This document shows positions 53,577 to 63,140 of a DNA stretch of 64,000 nucleotides, piece after piece. This DNA is from Natronococcus sp. A-GB1 (lineage in GTDB: Archaea > Halobacteriota > Halobacteria > Halobacteriales > Natrialbaceae), in contig NZ_JARUKW010000002.1 in the NCBI RefSeq assembly GCF_029688845.1, positions 248,001 to 312,000 on the forward strand. Direction: 5' to 3'. Numbering within the stretch: the first letter of the stretch is position 1; each line of letters starts with the position of its first letter. The notes under the pieces were generated by a model. The model was not told the DNA's origin and ran no database searches. It saw nothing but the letters and a program-made list of their open reading frames with translations. The translations under genes and the position numbers were made by a program.

Positions 53577-54290
53577 TTATTCGAACCAGTTCCCGTCGTC
53601 ATCATCATCGTCGTCGTCATCATCGTCGTCGTCATCGTCGTCGTCGTCATCGTCGGCATCGTCGTCGTCTTCATCGGCATCGTCGGCCGCCTCATCGTCG
53701 GCATCGTCAGCGTCGTCGTCATCGGCATCGTCGGCCGCCTCATCGTCGGCATCGTCAGCGTCGTCGTCATCGGCATCGTCGGCCGCCTCATCGTCGGCAT
53801 CGTCAGCGTCGTCGTCACCGAATACGTCGTCATCGAACGGTGCATCGTCGTCAACGTCGTCTGCACCGGTGTCGTCAGCCGGGATATCGTCAGCGTCGTC
53901 ACCGGCATCGTCGGCCGCCTCATCGTCAGCTCCGGTGTCGTCTGCTGGGACATCGTCAGCGTCATCGTCACCGGCATCGTCGGCACCGTCGTCAGCCGGA
54001 GCGTCGTCCGCATCGCCTTCCGCGGTGTCGTCATCACTCTCGTCTACGTCGTCACCGGCATCGTCTTCGGTGTCAGCCTCGTCGTTCTCCTCCTCGTCGC
54101 TCGGCTCGTCCGGTTCGGTTTCCCCCTCGATTTCCTCGTCGTCTACTCCGGTAATCGCATCGTCGATCCCCGATCCGCTTGCGGCGAGTGCGATTCCGGC
54201 GACGAGAAACCCGATTCCGGCAACGATCAGAAGGAGCTGGGCACCGGTCGAGACCGAGCGCGTGTTCTGCTGTGGACCCGAGTGACTCAT
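53577..54290 (-). CDS. Membrane protein with long Asp/Ala-repeat acidic tail
   Basis: 237 residues from ATG 54290 (MSHSGPQQNTRSVSTGAQLL). One membrane helix (LLLIVAGIGFLVAGIALAAS, residues 20-39), then about 195 residues almost wholly Asp, Ala, Glu, Gly. These include three exact 16-residue repeats (DDDADDADDEAADDAD), two imperfect IPADDTGADD-type repeats, and a terminal run of about 20 Asp ending GNWFE. No enzyme motif. Such a tail would bind cations or hydrate the surface; its orientation is unknown. The extreme composition is partly a slippage product of the DNA repeat. Confidence 0.75.
   Translation of the reverse strand: MSHSGPQQNTRSVSTGAQLLLIVAGIGFLVAGIALAASGSGIDDAITGVDDEEIEGETEPDEPSDEEENDEADTEDDAGDDVDESDDDTAEGDADDAPADDGADDAGDDDADDVPADDTGADDEAADDAGDDADDIPADDTGADDVDDDAPFDDDVFGDDDADDADDEAADDADDDDADDADDEAADDADDDDADDADDEAADDADEDDDDADDDDDDDDDDDDDDDDDDDDGNWFE
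53673..53816 (-). repeat. Three exact 48 bp tandem repeats
   Basis: Units at 53673-53720, 53721-53768 and 53769-53816 are identical (plus strand begins atcggcatcgtcggccgcct). They lie in frame inside the Asp-rich protein gene and encode 16 residues each. Perfect identity, including silent positions, indicates recent duplication. Confidence 0.92.
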
Positions 54291-54708
54291 GCTACCGGTG
54301 TGCGCTGTGCGATGCGTTTTCTCTTCCGACACGCTCCTCGTAACCGACGAACTGGTGTCTGATAACGCCGTTGATCGCGACCGGCGTGGCTCGACCGCCC
54401 GATCCGGACGGTCGACGCCGCTCGCTTCGCGTCGTAGCCGTCCGCCTCAAGCGGAAGATCCTGCCGGCGCTCGGCCAGATCTCGTGTGTGCCACGACGAG
54501 ATAGCTGGTCCCATTGGAGGCTACTTGCGGTGTATGACGTTTCATTATACGGCCGTTAAACGAACCTCGAGGTTTCCTCCCTTCGTGTCAGCACCGAAAA
54601 CGCGGGCGGGGGAGTAGGCGGTCGAATACACGCGCTCGCGGCGGGGCGTTCCGGACACGGAGCCTGCCTCGCAAACAACTAAGTAACTACGACAGCGTGG
54701 TGAAAGTA
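54291..54708. other. 418 bp divergent intergenic region upstream of orc1/cdc6
   Basis: Holds promoters for both flanking genes; a TATA-like tract (ttcattatacgg, 54541-54552) lies about 160 bp before orc1. I looked for long G-rich origin-recognition boxes with inverted copies and an AT-rich unwinding element and did not find a convincing set. Confidence 0.45.
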
Positions 54709-55839
54709 ATGGCTGACGACCCCGAGGAGGGGATGTTGTCGTGGGACGAATCCGTGTTCAGAGACGAACACGTCTTCGAGATCGACTACGTACCTGAGAC
54801 GTTCAAACACCGCGACACGCAGACGCAGAACCTCACGTATGCGCTGCGGCCGGCGGTTCGCGGATCCCGCCCGCTGAACGTTATGGTTCGGGGACCGCCC
54901 GGAACGGGAAAGACCACCGCGGTCCAGAAGCTGTTCGACGAGGTCGGGACACAGACCAGCGACGTGCGGACGATTCGCGTCAACTGCCAGGTCAACTCGA
55001 CGCGGTACTCGGTGTTCTCGCGACTGTTCGAGGGCACCTTCGACTACGAACCGCCGTCGTCGGGAATCTCGTTCAAGAAGCTGTTCGGCCAGATTGCCGA
55101 TAAACTCGTCGAGGACGACCGTGTCTTGGTCGTCGCACTCGACGACGTCAACTATCTCTTCTACGAGAACGAGGCCTCGGACACGCTGTACTCGCTGCTC
55201 CGCGCCCACGAGGAGTACCCCGGTGCGAAGATCGGCGTCATCGTCGTCTCCTCCGATCCGACCCTCGAGGTCATCGACGAGCTCGACTCGCGGGTACAAA
55301 GCGTGTTCCGGCCCGAGGAGGTCTACTTCCCGGTGTACGACCAGCCCGAAATCGTCGACATCCTCGACGAACGGGTCCGAAAGGGGTTTCGCGACGGCGT
55401 TATCTCGCGGAACACCGTCGAGCGTGTCGCCGACCGGACGGCCGAGAGCGGCGACCTCCGAGTCGGAATCGACCTCCTGCGCCGCGCGGGACTCAACGCC
55501 GAGATGCGTGGGAGCCGAACCGTCGAGATGGAAGACGTCGACGCGGCCTACGAGAAGTCGAAGTACATCAACCTCTCCCGGAGCCTCTCGGGACTGTCGG
55601 ACACCGAGCGGGCGCTGCTCGAGGTTATCGCTACTAACGACGGCAGGCAGGCTGGAGAGGTGTACGAGACCTTCCACGAGGAGACGGGACTGGGGTACAC
55701 GAGGTACTCCGAAATCGTCAACAAGCTCGATCAGCTCGGGCTGATCGACGCCGATTACGCCGACATCGAGGGCCGAGGTCGATCGCGTTCGCTGTCGCTG
55801 TCCTACGACAAGGAGGCCGTCCTCGATCGACTCGAGTGA
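54709..55839 (+). CDS. Orc1/Cdc6-family replication initiator
   Basis: AAA+ ATPase that recognises replication origins. 376 residues: RPLNVMVRGPPGTGKTTAVQ (Walker A about residue 62), VLVVALDDVNYLFYENEAS (Walker B), VIVVSSDPTLEVIDELDSRV (sensor 1 and arginine region), GDLRVGIDLLRRAGLNAEMR (sensor 2). A C-terminal winged helix follows at residues 290-370 (LLEVIATNDGRQAGEVYETF, YSEIVNKLDQLGLIDADYAD). Start ATG 54709; GTG 54697 would add four residues. Haloarchaea carry many paralogues, and this one has no clear origin sequence beside it. Confidence 0.92.
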   Translation: MADDPEEGMLSWDESVFRDEHVFEIDYVPETFKHRDTQTQNLTYALRPAVRGSRPLNVMVRGPPGTGKTTAVQKLFDEVGTQTSDVRTIRVNCQVNSTRYSVFSRLFEGTFDYEPPSSGISFKKLFGQIADKLVEDDRVLVVALDDVNYLFYENEASDTLYSLLRAHEEYPGAKIGVIVVSSDPTLEVIDELDSRVQSVFRPEEVYFPVYDQPEIVDILDERVRKGFRDGVISRNTVERVADRTAESGDLRVGIDLLRRAGLNAEMRGSRTVEMEDVDAAYEKSKYINLSRSLSGLSDTERALLEVIATNDGRQAGEVYETFHEETGLGYTRYSEIVNKLDQLGLIDADYADIEGRGRSRSLSLSYDKEAVLDRLE

Positions 55840-56109
55840 GCTGTCGGACGGATGGGGTGTTACCCGGACTATCCTCGAGCTATCGGACGATGGCCGAGTG
55901 ACGGTCGGTTGGTGACTCGGCGCATAGCTTTTCGAGGTGCTTGGCATCCTCGTCTACGGAGATTTTTCGAGGAAATGTGCCTCAGGTCGCCGACGAACGT
56001 GAGCATCCCAGCTCGTTATCAGTCGGTTTGAACAGTACGGGTTCGAGGAGCCGATCGACGGAAACGACTGACGTCGACGTCACGGATCGAGCGCCGCGAG
56101 AGCGGCAGT

Positions 56110-56379
56110 TCAGGCCTGCTCGAGACCTTCGCGGTACTCTTCGGCGGTCTCGAGAGCGCTTTCGAGGTGTTCTTCCGTATCACCCTCGGCGCGCTCGCTG
56201 AGCTGTCGTACTCCGTTCAGATGCTCGTCCATGAGCGCGTGGTCCGGCTCGTGGTCGCCGACCGTGTAATCCTCGAACGCGTCGACGTACTCGCGGATAT
56301 CCTCGCGGAGGCCGTCATCGTCTGCTGTCTTGGCCGCCTTCTCGAGATCGTCGCGTACCTGCGTCAGTTCCTGAGCCAT
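56110..56379 (-). CDS. Small acidic helical protein
   Basis: 89 residues, all-helical and strongly acidic (MAQELTQVRDDLEKAAKTAD, YVDAFEDYTVGDHEPDHALM, VRQLSERAEGDTEEHLESAL). Probably a three-helix bundle or coiled coil; no cysteine, signal or membrane segment. This kind of short protein is common in haloarchaea and uncharacterised. Start ATG 56379; composition supports it strongly. Confidence 0.75.
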   Translation of the reverse strand: MAQELTQVRDDLEKAAKTADDDGLREDIREYVDAFEDYTVGDHEPDHALMDEHLNGVRQLSERAEGDTEEHLESALETAEEYREGLEQA

Positions 56380-56596
56380 ACCTCACTCCATGACGGTCCG
56401 ACTCATAACGGTTGGCCAGACATCAGCCCCGCTATGAAGAGCGGGTCGCCGTCGCGGCCGGCGTTTACGGAACGTGTATCCGGCAGCTTCTTTCCGTAGG
56501 GTACCCGTACACGATCGTTGCCGACGATAATCTCGAGAGTTCCTCGAGTACTGACTAACGGCTTTTTCCCGTCCCGCTTCCCGGCTACGGTTGCAA

Positions 56597-57625
56597 ATGT
56601 CCGTATCACGACGCACGACGCTAAAAGCGATAGCTGTAGCGGGTGGACTGGGTGCAACCAGCGGTACCGTCTTCGCGAAAGGCGAACACGAGGACGACGA
56701 ACGACCGGCGGACGACGCAGCCGACGAACCGGCCGCCGTCTCCGCTGCAGTTCGCGTCGCTCACTTCTCGCCCGACGCGCCGAGCGTCGACATCCTCGTC
56801 GACGACGAACAGGTGCTCGCGGACGTTCCCTACGGCGCCGTCTCGCCGTACCTGGAGCTCGAGCCCGGAACCTACACCGTCGCGATCACGGCGGCCGGCG
56901 ACCCCGAGGCTGTCGTCTTCGAGGACGAGGTCGACGTGGCCGAGGGGTTCGCCACGATCGCCGCGATCGGCGAGCTCGAGGCCGAGACGTTCCGTCCGGA
57001 GATCCTGGTCGATGCCGAACCCCTGCCGGAGGATGCCGAGGCCGACGCGGCGTTCGTCCGTGTCGCACATTTCTCGCCCGACGCCCCCGCCGTCGACATC
57101 TACGCCGACGAGGATCCGCTGGTCGAGGGCGTCGAGTTCGAGGACGTCTCGGAGTACCTCGCCGTCCCCGCCGGTGCGTACACGCTCTCGGTTCGTCCGG
57201 CGGGCGAAGAGGAGGAGGTGGCGTCGTTCGACGTCGAACTCGAGGCCGAGTCGATCACGACGGGGTACGCGATCGGCTACCTCGAGCCACCCGAGGAGTT
57301 CGCTGACCGCGAGTTCACCGTCGAACTCGTTGTCGACGGGCCAGCGGCTGACGAGGAGGAGGAGCCGAAAGACGATCGCGAGGACGAGAAGGAGGTCGAC
57401 GAGAAAGAGGATGAGAAGGAAGTAGACGAGAAAGAGGATGAGAAGGAAGTAGACGAGAAAGAGGTCGAGAAGGAAGTAGACGAGAAGGGTAAAGATGAGG
57501 CCCACGACGACGCGGCCAAGGAGAAGGAGCCGGCCGACGGAAAGAACGGCGTCGATGAGAAGGAAGCCGCGAACGGCAAGGACGCGGCCAACGGAAAGAA
57601 AGCGGCACCGGACCACCAGTGCTAG
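56597..57625 (+). CDS. Tat-exported DUF4397 repeat protein with Lys/Glu/Asp-rich tail
   Basis: 342 residues. Tat signal SVSRRTTLKAIAVAGGLGAT with an Ala-x-Ala-like site (VFAKG, about residue 27). Two DUF4397 domains follow (residues 48-150 and 150-250), each opening with the same VRVAHFSPDAP block and each predicted beta-rich. From residue 255 the chain is a charged repeat (EVDEKEDEK three times, then KDAANGKKAA) ending in Cys. DUF4397 proteins are secreted and of unknown function. The Lys-rich tail is unusual in a halophile. Start ATG 56597 (a TTG lies two codons up). Confidence 0.85.
   Translation: MSVSRRTTLKAIAVAGGLGATSGTVFAKGEHEDDERPADDAADEPAAVSAAVRVAHFSPDAPSVDILVDDEQVLADVPYGAVSPYLELEPGTYTVAITAAGDPEAVVFEDEVDVAEGFATIAAIGELEAETFRPEILVDAEPLPEDAEADAAFVRVAHFSPDAPAVDIYADEDPLVEGVEFEDVSEYLAVPAGAYTLSVRPAGEEEEVASFDVELEAESITTGYAIGYLEPPEEFADREFTVELVVDGPAADEEEEPKDDREDEKEVDEKEDEKEVDEKEDEKEVDEKEVEKEVDEKGKDEAHDDAAKEKEPADGKNGVDEKEAANGKDAANGKKAAPDHQC
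57392..57487 (+). repeat. 27 bp tandem repeat in the DUF4397 gene
   Basis: Three units and a partial fourth of a 27 bp repeat (57392-57418, 57419-57445, 57446-57472, then 57473-57487) encoding EVDEKEDEK or a variant. Units two and three differ by two bases. Confidence 0.85.
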
Positions 57626-57716
57626 CTGACCAGTAGGCGACGGGCCGATCCGGCAGTCTCCTGTCGAGCGACCCGAGCTCTTTCGTCCGGTTTTCGACCC
57701 CTTCGATCCCGGCAGC

Positions 57717-58937
57717 TCAACCGTAGGCGACGACGTGGCTGTGTCCGGTCCCCACGAACAGCTCGCCGTCGACCGGCGCGAGCGCCGACACGCTGGCGAC
57801 CTGGACGCTGTCTCCCTGGAGACCGCGTTCCCATCGGCGCTCGCCGTCCGTTGGATCGATCGCGACGAGATCGGTGTCGTCGGCGTCACCGCCGACGAGA
57901 ACCATCTCTCCCACGGCAGCCAGGGTCGGTCGCTCCCACTCGGTCTCGAGCTCCCAGTCGATCGTCCCCTCGCGGTCGACCGCCATCAGCATACTCGGCC
58001 CGTCTGGATCGTCGTCCCAGCCGCCGCGACCGACGTGGAAGATCGCTCGCTCGCCGACGATCACCGGTGAGGTGACGTAGGCGCCAGGGAACTCGAGTTC
58101 CCACTCGAGCTCGCCGTCGTCGAGCCGATGGGCCTGCAGCCGCGCGGAGTCGTCGTCGAGCGGCCAGTAGCGGGCGCCGACGAGAATCCGATCCTCCCAG
58201 ACGACGGGGAACGTTCCGTGGCCCCGCTCGGACGCTTCCCAGCGTGGCTCCGGCCCGCCGTCGTCGAATCGCACCGATTCCGTCGGGGACCCGTACGCGG
58301 TGAGTCCTGTGTTCCCCCGCAGCAGCCGATCGCCGTCGATCGCGCTCGCCCCGTACCCCGAGCGGTGCCAGCGCTCGTCGCCCGAGTCGGTATCGTACGC
58401 GGTGAGGCGCCCGTCGTCTCCGCGGTAGAGCGTCTCGCCGTCGAAGCGGAGCCACACGCCGTGCGACGTCGATCCGCTCTCCCCGGCGATCTCCCAGTCC
58501 CGTTCACCCGTTCCGAGATCGTAGGCGGCGACGTCGCCGTCCTCCGCCGTCGCGTACACCGTTTCGTCGCCGAGTGCGATCGCGGCGACGTCGGCGTCCT
58601 CGTCCTCCCACCGAACGTCCCCATCGTCACGTTCGAGGGCAACGAGGCTCCGATCCGCCTCTTCTTCGCTACCCACGACGACGACGTCCTCCCCGACGAC
58701 GAGTCCTGCGACGTCGCGACCCGGCGACTCGAGCTCCACACGCCACCGTTCCTCGGGATCGTCGGGGACGGTCGCGTCGGCGTTGTGGCCCGTGTTCTGC
58801 AGGTCGAACCGCGAGAGCCGCCAGCTGTCCGGATCGGTTTCGAGCGTGCCGAACGAGTGCCCGCTCGAGAGACAGCCCGCGACGGCGGCCAGCCCGGCCG
58901 ACGCTCCCGTCGCGAGCACGGCGCGTCTGGATGGCAT
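57717..58937 (-). CDS. PQQ-like beta-propeller lipoprotein
   Basis: 406 residues. Signal [20 protein letters not shown] then Cys (twin-arginine lipobox, Cys about residue 22). The rest is a beta-propeller with repeated blades, each with a strand of the type [60 protein letters not shown] and [20 protein letters not shown]. It is of the BamB/PQQ-repeat type, with no clear catalytic residues, so likely a scaffold or binding protein outside the membrane. Start ATG 58937; divergent from uvrB. Confidence 0.88.
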   Translation of the reverse strand: MPSRRAVLATGASAGLAAVAGCLSSGHSFGTLETDPDSWRLSRFDLQNTGHNADATVPDDPEERWRVELESPGRDVAGLVVGEDVVVVGSEEEADRSLVALERDDGDVRWEDEDADVAAIALGDETVYATAEDGDVAAYDLGTGERDWEIAGESGSTSHGVWLRFDGETLYRGDDGRLTAYDTDSGDERWHRSGYGASAIDGDRLLRGNTGLTAYGSPTESVRFDDGGPEPRWEASERGHGTFPVVWEDRILVGARYWPLDDDSARLQAHRLDDGELEWELEFPGAYVTSPVIVGERAIFHVGRGGWDDDPDGPSMLMAVDREGTIDWELETEWERPTLAAVGEMVLVGGDADDTDLVAIDPTDGERRWERGLQGDSVQVASVSALAPVDGELFVGTGHSHVVAYG

Positions 58938-59055
58938 ATCACCGCCACTACACGTTCGCGGTATAGCCTTTCGGGTCCTCGCGGATCGCTCGAGATCTCA
59001 CGGGCGCCCGAGCGGTGCATGCGAGCGCGTCAAGTGTGTCGAGTCCGTGATTCAG

Positions 59056-61113
59056 ATGATGAGTGACTCTCGAGGTCCCCTCCAGCCGGACCGTCCCGAG
59101 GCCGCCCAGCCGTTCGAGGTCGACGCGCCGTTCGACCCCGCGGGCGACCAGCCCGAGGCGATCGAGGAGCTCGCCGAGGGCTTTCGCTCGGGCGCGGACA
59201 AGCAGACGCTGCTCGGCGTGACGGGGTCGGGCAAAACCAACACCGTCTCGTGGACGATCGAGGAGACCCAGAAGCCGACCCTCGTGATCGCCCACAACAA
59301 GACGCTGGCGGCGCAGCTCTACGAGGAGTTCCGGAACCTCTTCCCGAACAACGCCGTCGAGTACTTCGTCTCCTACTACGACTACTACCAGCCCGAGGCC
59401 TACGTCGAACAGACCGATACGTATATCGACAAGGACGCCTCGATCAACGACGAGATCGACCGCCTGCGCCACTCCGCCACGCGTTCGCTGCTGACGCGTG
59501 AGGACGTCATCGTCGTCGCTTCCGTCTCTGCTATCTACGGCCTCGGTGACCCGCGAAACTACATCGACATGTCGATGCGACTCGAGGTCGGTGAGGAGAC
59601 CGGCCGCGACGAGCTGCTGGCGCGGCTCGTCGACCTGAACTACGAGCGCAACGACGTCGACTTCACGCAGGGCACGTTCCGGGTCCGGGGCGACACGATC
59701 GAGATCTACCCGATGTACGGTCGCTACGCCGTTCGGGTGGAACTCTGGGGCGACGAGATCGATCGCATGGTCAAGGTCGACCCCCTCGAGGGCGAGACCC
59801 AGGGTGAACAGCAGGCCGTGCTCGTCCACCCGGCAGAACACTACTCCATTCCGGAGACGAAACTCGAGCGGGCGATGGACGAGATCCGCGACGATCTCGA
59901 CTCTCGCATCTCGTACTTCGAACGCCAGGGCGACATGCTCGCCGCCCAGCGCATCGAGGAGCGAACCACGTTCGACCTCGAGATGATGCAGGAGACGGGC
60001 TACTGTTCCGGGATCGAGAACTACTCGGTTTACCTCTCGGACCGCGAGTCCGGCGAGGCGCCCTACACCCTGCTCGACTACTTCCCCGACGACTTCCTGA
60101 CGGTGGTCGACGAATCCCACGTGACCCTCCCCCAGGTCCGGGGTCAGTACGCCGGCGACAAGTCCCGGAAGGACTCGCTGGTCGAGAACGGCTTCCGGCT
60201 GTCGACGGCGTACGACAACCGCCCGCTCACGTTCGAGGAGTTCGAGGAGAAGACCGACCAGACCCTCTACGTGAGTGCGACGCCGGGCGACTATGAGCGC
60301 GAGCAGTCGGACAAAATCGTCGAACAGATCGTTCGCCCGACCCACCTCGTCGACCCGGAGATCGAGGTCTCGCCCGCCAGCGGCCAGGTCGACGACCTGA
60401 TGGACCGCATCGACGAGCGCATCGAACGCGACGAACGCACCCTCGTGACGACGCTCACGAAGCGGATGGCCGAGGACCTCACGGAGTATCTCGAGGAGTC
60501 CGGCGTCGACGTCGCCTATATGCACGACGAGACCGACACCCTGGAGCGCCACGAGATCATTCGCTCCCTTCGGCTGGGTGAGATCGACGTGCTCGTCGGT
60601 ATCAACCTCCTGCGGGAGGGACTGGACATTCCCGAGGTCTCGCTCGTCGGAATTCTGGACGCCGACCAGGAGGGGTTCCTGCGCTCGGAGACGACGCTCG
60701 TCCAGACGATGGGCCGAGCGGCCCGAAACGTCAACGGCGAGGTCGTCCTCTACGCCGACGATCCGTCGAACGCAATGGAGTCGGCGATCGAGGAGACTCA
60801 ACGGCGCCGCGAGATCCAACAGGAGTACAACGAGGAGCACGGCCTCGAGCCGACGACGATCGACAAGGCGGTCGGCGAGACGAACCTCCCGGGAAGCAAG
60901 ACCGACACGACCGAAGTATCGGGTCGCGAACTCGAGGACGACGACGAGGCCGCCCGCTACATCGCGGAACTCGAGGACCGGATGGAAGAGGCGGCAGGAA
61001 ACCTCGAGTTCGAACTCGCTGCGGACATCCGTGATCGTATCCGCGAGGTTCGAGAGGAGTTCGCCCTCGAGACCGAGGACGAGGGGATCGCACCACCGGC
61101 CGAGGAGTTCTGA
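59056..61113 (+). CDS. uvrB: Excinuclease ABC subunit UvrB
   Basis: Damage-verifying helicase-like subunit of nucleotide excision repair. 685 residues: [18 protein letters not shown] (Q motif), [16 protein letters not shown] (Walker A about residue 53), [13 protein letters not shown] (beta-hairpin, about 105-120), [19 protein letters not shown] (Walker B), [38 protein letters not shown] (helicase motifs V and VI). The C-terminal UVR motif is [20 protein letters not shown]. Start ATG 59056 (or 59059). uvrA and uvrC are not in the window. Bacterial-type UvrABC is normal in haloarchaea. Confidence 0.97.
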   Translation: MMSDSRGPLQPDRPEAAQPFEVDAPFDPAGDQPEAIEELAEGFRSGADKQTLLGVTGSGKTNTVSWTIEETQKPTLVIAHNKTLAAQLYEEFRNLFPNNAVEYFVSYYDYYQPEAYVEQTDTYIDKDASINDEIDRLRHSATRSLLTREDVIVVASVSAIYGLGDPRNYIDMSMRLEVGEETGRDELLARLVDLNYERNDVDFTQGTFRVRGDTIEIYPMYGRYAVRVELWGDEIDRMVKVDPLEGETQGEQQAVLVHPAEHYSIPETKLERAMDEIRDDLDSRISYFERQGDMLAAQRIEERTTFDLEMMQETGYCSGIENYSVYLSDRESGEAPYTLLDYFPDDFLTVVDESHVTLPQVRGQYAGDKSRKDSLVENGFRLSTAYDNRPLTFEEFEEKTDQTLYVSATPGDYEREQSDKIVEQIVRPTHLVDPEIEVSPASGQVDDLMDRIDERIERDERTLVTTLTKRMAEDLTEYLEESGVDVAYMHDETDTLERHEIIRSLRLGEIDVLVGINLLREGLDIPEVSLVGILDADQEGFLRSETTLVQTMGRAARNVNGEVVLYADDPSNAMESAIEETQRRREIQQEYNEEHGLEPTTIDKAVGETNLPGSKTDTTEVSGRELEDDDEAARYIAELEDRMEEAAGNLEFELAADIRDRIREVREEFALETEDEGIAPPAEEF

Positions 61114-61141
61114 ACAACTCTCTCGCTCCTCCGAGACGCCC

Positions 61142-62503
61142 TCACTCGTGTTCGGTGTGATCGGCGCGTTCGGGACGGGCGTCGTGTTCACCGTGATCGC
61201 CGCGGAGGTGTTCGACCGCGTGGAGCTCGACGACCGGGACGACCTTTGCGACGCCCAGGAAGAAGAGGACGACCATCCCGATCGTCCCCGTGATCGAGGC
61301 GAACTCGATCAGGCTCGGAAAGTACGTTCCCGGGGTTGCTCCGTAGATCTCGAAGCTAGGGTGGAAGAAGCCCTCGACGACGAACAGCACCTTTTCGATC
61401 AGCGTCGCGAACAACACGAGGAGAGCCGCAGCGATGGCTCTTCCCTTAGAGAACAGCGCCGGCCGGATCGTCTGTGCGAAGATGTACGCGAGGACGCCGA
61501 AGACCAGCCCCATCGAGAGGAGGTAGACCGGGTGTGCGAGCCGCGCGGTCGCCGCGACGTCCAGGTCCACGGGCGGGAAGAAGCCGCCGGCCACGTTCTG
61601 CTGGAGCTGCAGCCAGAGAAAGAGCAGGCAGAAGAAGCCGAGCCACAGCAGCAGTCCCCGGAAGACGTCGTCGGTGATGATGTGATCCCAGTCGTAGGCC
61701 CGGCGGAAGGCGAACGACAGCAGGATGACGCCGCTGATCGCCGAGGTCAGCGCGATGGTGAGAAACTGCGGTCCCTGCACGCCGCCGAACCAGATCGGGT
61801 ACGTCGGCAACACCGCGAACAGCCACGGGATCACGCCCCCGTGGAGCAACAGCGGCGCCATGATGATGATCGCGAGCGCGAGCCACCAGACCATCCGCTG
61901 GACGATCTCGTCCTCGCGCTCGCTGTAGCCAATCGTCAGTCCCCTGTAGATCGGATCGAAGCGATCCGGCAGCTGGTCGCCCAGTCGGGAGACGTCATAC
62001 CTGAGCGTGAGTCCGAGGTACGTCGCCGTCAGCACGAAGTAGGCCGTGATGACGGTCACGTCCCACACCAGTGGCGACGCGTGGACGGTGATGTGGTAGT
62101 GACCGAGCACGCTCGTGACCATACGATCGGGGCGACCCATGTGGACGAGGATAAAAAAGCCCGCCGCGGAGAGCCCCGCGATGGTCAGGAGTTCGGCCAG
62201 TCGAGCGACCGGCATGTACCGGTCCATCCCCAGTAGTCGGACGGCCGCCGAGAGGATGATCCCGCCGTGGGCGATCCCGACCCACCAGATGAACGCCCCG
62301 ATGTAGACGCCCCAAGTAACCCCACCCCCAGTCCCCCAGTCCGAGAGGCCGGTAACGATCAGCCCCTCGGCGAGCTGGTAGGCCCAGCCGATCAGAAAGA
62401 TCAGGAGCGCCAAACCGGCGACGCCGAACAGGAGGAAGTACGTCGTCGTGGTGTTCTTGATCGGGCGGAGAATGTCCGCTTCGGTGGGCGCTTTCGTGCT
62501 CAT
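61142..62503 (-). CDS. NrfD/PsrC-type quinone-interacting membrane subunit
   Basis: 453 residues with about 10 membrane helices, starting STKAPTEADILRPIKNTTTT. NrfD hallmarks: GVYIGAFIWWVGIAHGGIIL, GFFILVHMGRPDRMVTSVLG, HASPLVWDVTVITAYFVLTA and LLHGGVIPWLFAVLPTYPIW. The C-terminus is His/Asp-rich (DHGEHDARPERADHTEHE). It is the membrane anchor of CISM-type oxidoreductases that pass electrons between quinones and an iron-sulfur/molybdopterin pair. Here no iron-sulfur or molybdopterin gene lies beside it. It converges on uvrB and the upstream gene is a GNAT enzyme. Start ATG 62503. Physiological partner unknown. Confidence 0.88.
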   Translation of the reverse strand: MSTKAPTEADILRPIKNTTTTYFLLFGVAGLALLIFLIGWAYQLAEGLIVTGLSDWGTGGGVTWGVYIGAFIWWVGIAHGGIILSAAVRLLGMDRYMPVARLAELLTIAGLSAAGFFILVHMGRPDRMVTSVLGHYHITVHASPLVWDVTVITAYFVLTATYLGLTLRYDVSRLGDQLPDRFDPIYRGLTIGYSEREDEIVQRMVWWLALAIIIMAPLLLHGGVIPWLFAVLPTYPIWFGGVQGPQFLTIALTSAISGVILLSFAFRRAYDWDHIITDDVFRGLLLWLGFFCLLFLWLQLQQNVAGGFFPPVDLDVAATARLAHPVYLLSMGLVFGVLAYIFAQTIRPALFSKGRAIAAALLVLFATLIEKVLFVVEGFFHPSFEIYGATPGTYFPSLIEFASITGTIGMVVLFFLGVAKVVPVVELHAVEHLRGDHGEHDARPERADHTEHE

Positions 62504-62590
62504 TGTGCTAACTCTTCACACCCTCATGCCGACCGGTTACTTCGATCCGACCGGTGAGCATGCAAGCATCCCTTTAACAGAACGACATCG

Positions 62591-63073
62591 CTACAGCTCG
62601 AGCGTGTACACCACCTCCCGACGCATCTCGTCGCCGATCTCGACCTCGCCCTCGCCGGTTCGCTCGAAGCCCAGTTCCTCGTAGAACGCCCGACCGCCCT
62701 CATTCGAGGCGAGGTCGATCGCCCGCATCCGGCTCATGTTGAAGTCCTCGAGATCCTCGCGGAGTCGATCGTGGAGCGCCGTGCCGACTCCCTCGCGCTG
62801 GTGGTCGGGGTGGACGTACATCCGTAGGACGTCGCCCTCCTCGCCCTGTACGACGCCGTGAGTGAAGCCGGCGATCTCGCCGTCGCTTTCGGCGACGAGC
62901 ACCGCCGTTCCGGGCTCCGAGAGCGCTCGCTCGAGTTCCTCGTCGCCGTACCAGTCGTCGATCGTCTCATCGACGACCTCGCTCGAGAGCTCGTCGTAGG
63001 TGTCGTGCCAGGTCTCGCGGGCGAGTTCGCGAAGGGATTCGCGGTCGTCGGCCGTCGCCGGTCTGATCTCCAT
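62591..63073 (-). CDS. GNAT family N-acetyltransferase
   Basis: 160 residues, GNAT fold: MEIRPATADDRESLRELARE, AVLVAESDGEIAGFTHGVVQ, DVLRMYVHPDHQREGVGTAL (acetyl-CoA pyrophosphate loop QREGVGTAL, the Q/RxxGxG/A motif), and IDLASNEGGRAFYEELGFER. Uses acetyl-CoA to acetylate an amine; substrate unknown. Start ATG 63073 rather than ATG 63100, whose extra residues are not conserved-looking. Confidence 0.88.
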   Translation of the reverse strand: MEIRPATADDRESLRELARETWHDTYDELSSEVVDETIDDWYGDEELERALSEPGTAVLVAESDGEIAGFTHGVVQGEEGDVLRMYVHPDHQREGVGTALHDRLREDLEDFNMSRMRAIDLASNEGGRAFYEELGFERTGEGEVEIGDEMRREVVYTLEL

Positions 63074-63140
63074 GCCGCGCGCTACGGTAGCGAGGACCAA
63101 AGCTGTACTCGCAACTCGAGTTGTACCGATCCAATCGCAG

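Noticed and set aside
53332-54285. A 317-codon Ser-rich plus-strand frame over the Asp-repeat gene
   Set aside because: The poly-Ser stretch is the antisense of GAC/GAT repeats; the minus strand has a proper start, a membrane helix and a normal halophilic acidic tail.
56403-56657. An 84-codon minus-strand frame opposite the start of the DUF4397 gene
   Set aside because: It has only weak composition, overlaps the promoter and start of a better-supported gene and lacks any motif; left uncalled.
58948-61191. A 747-codon minus-strand frame antisense to uvrB
   Set aside because: Covers a certain uvrB gene; it has the mirrored Leu/Val/Arg composition of an antisense shadow.
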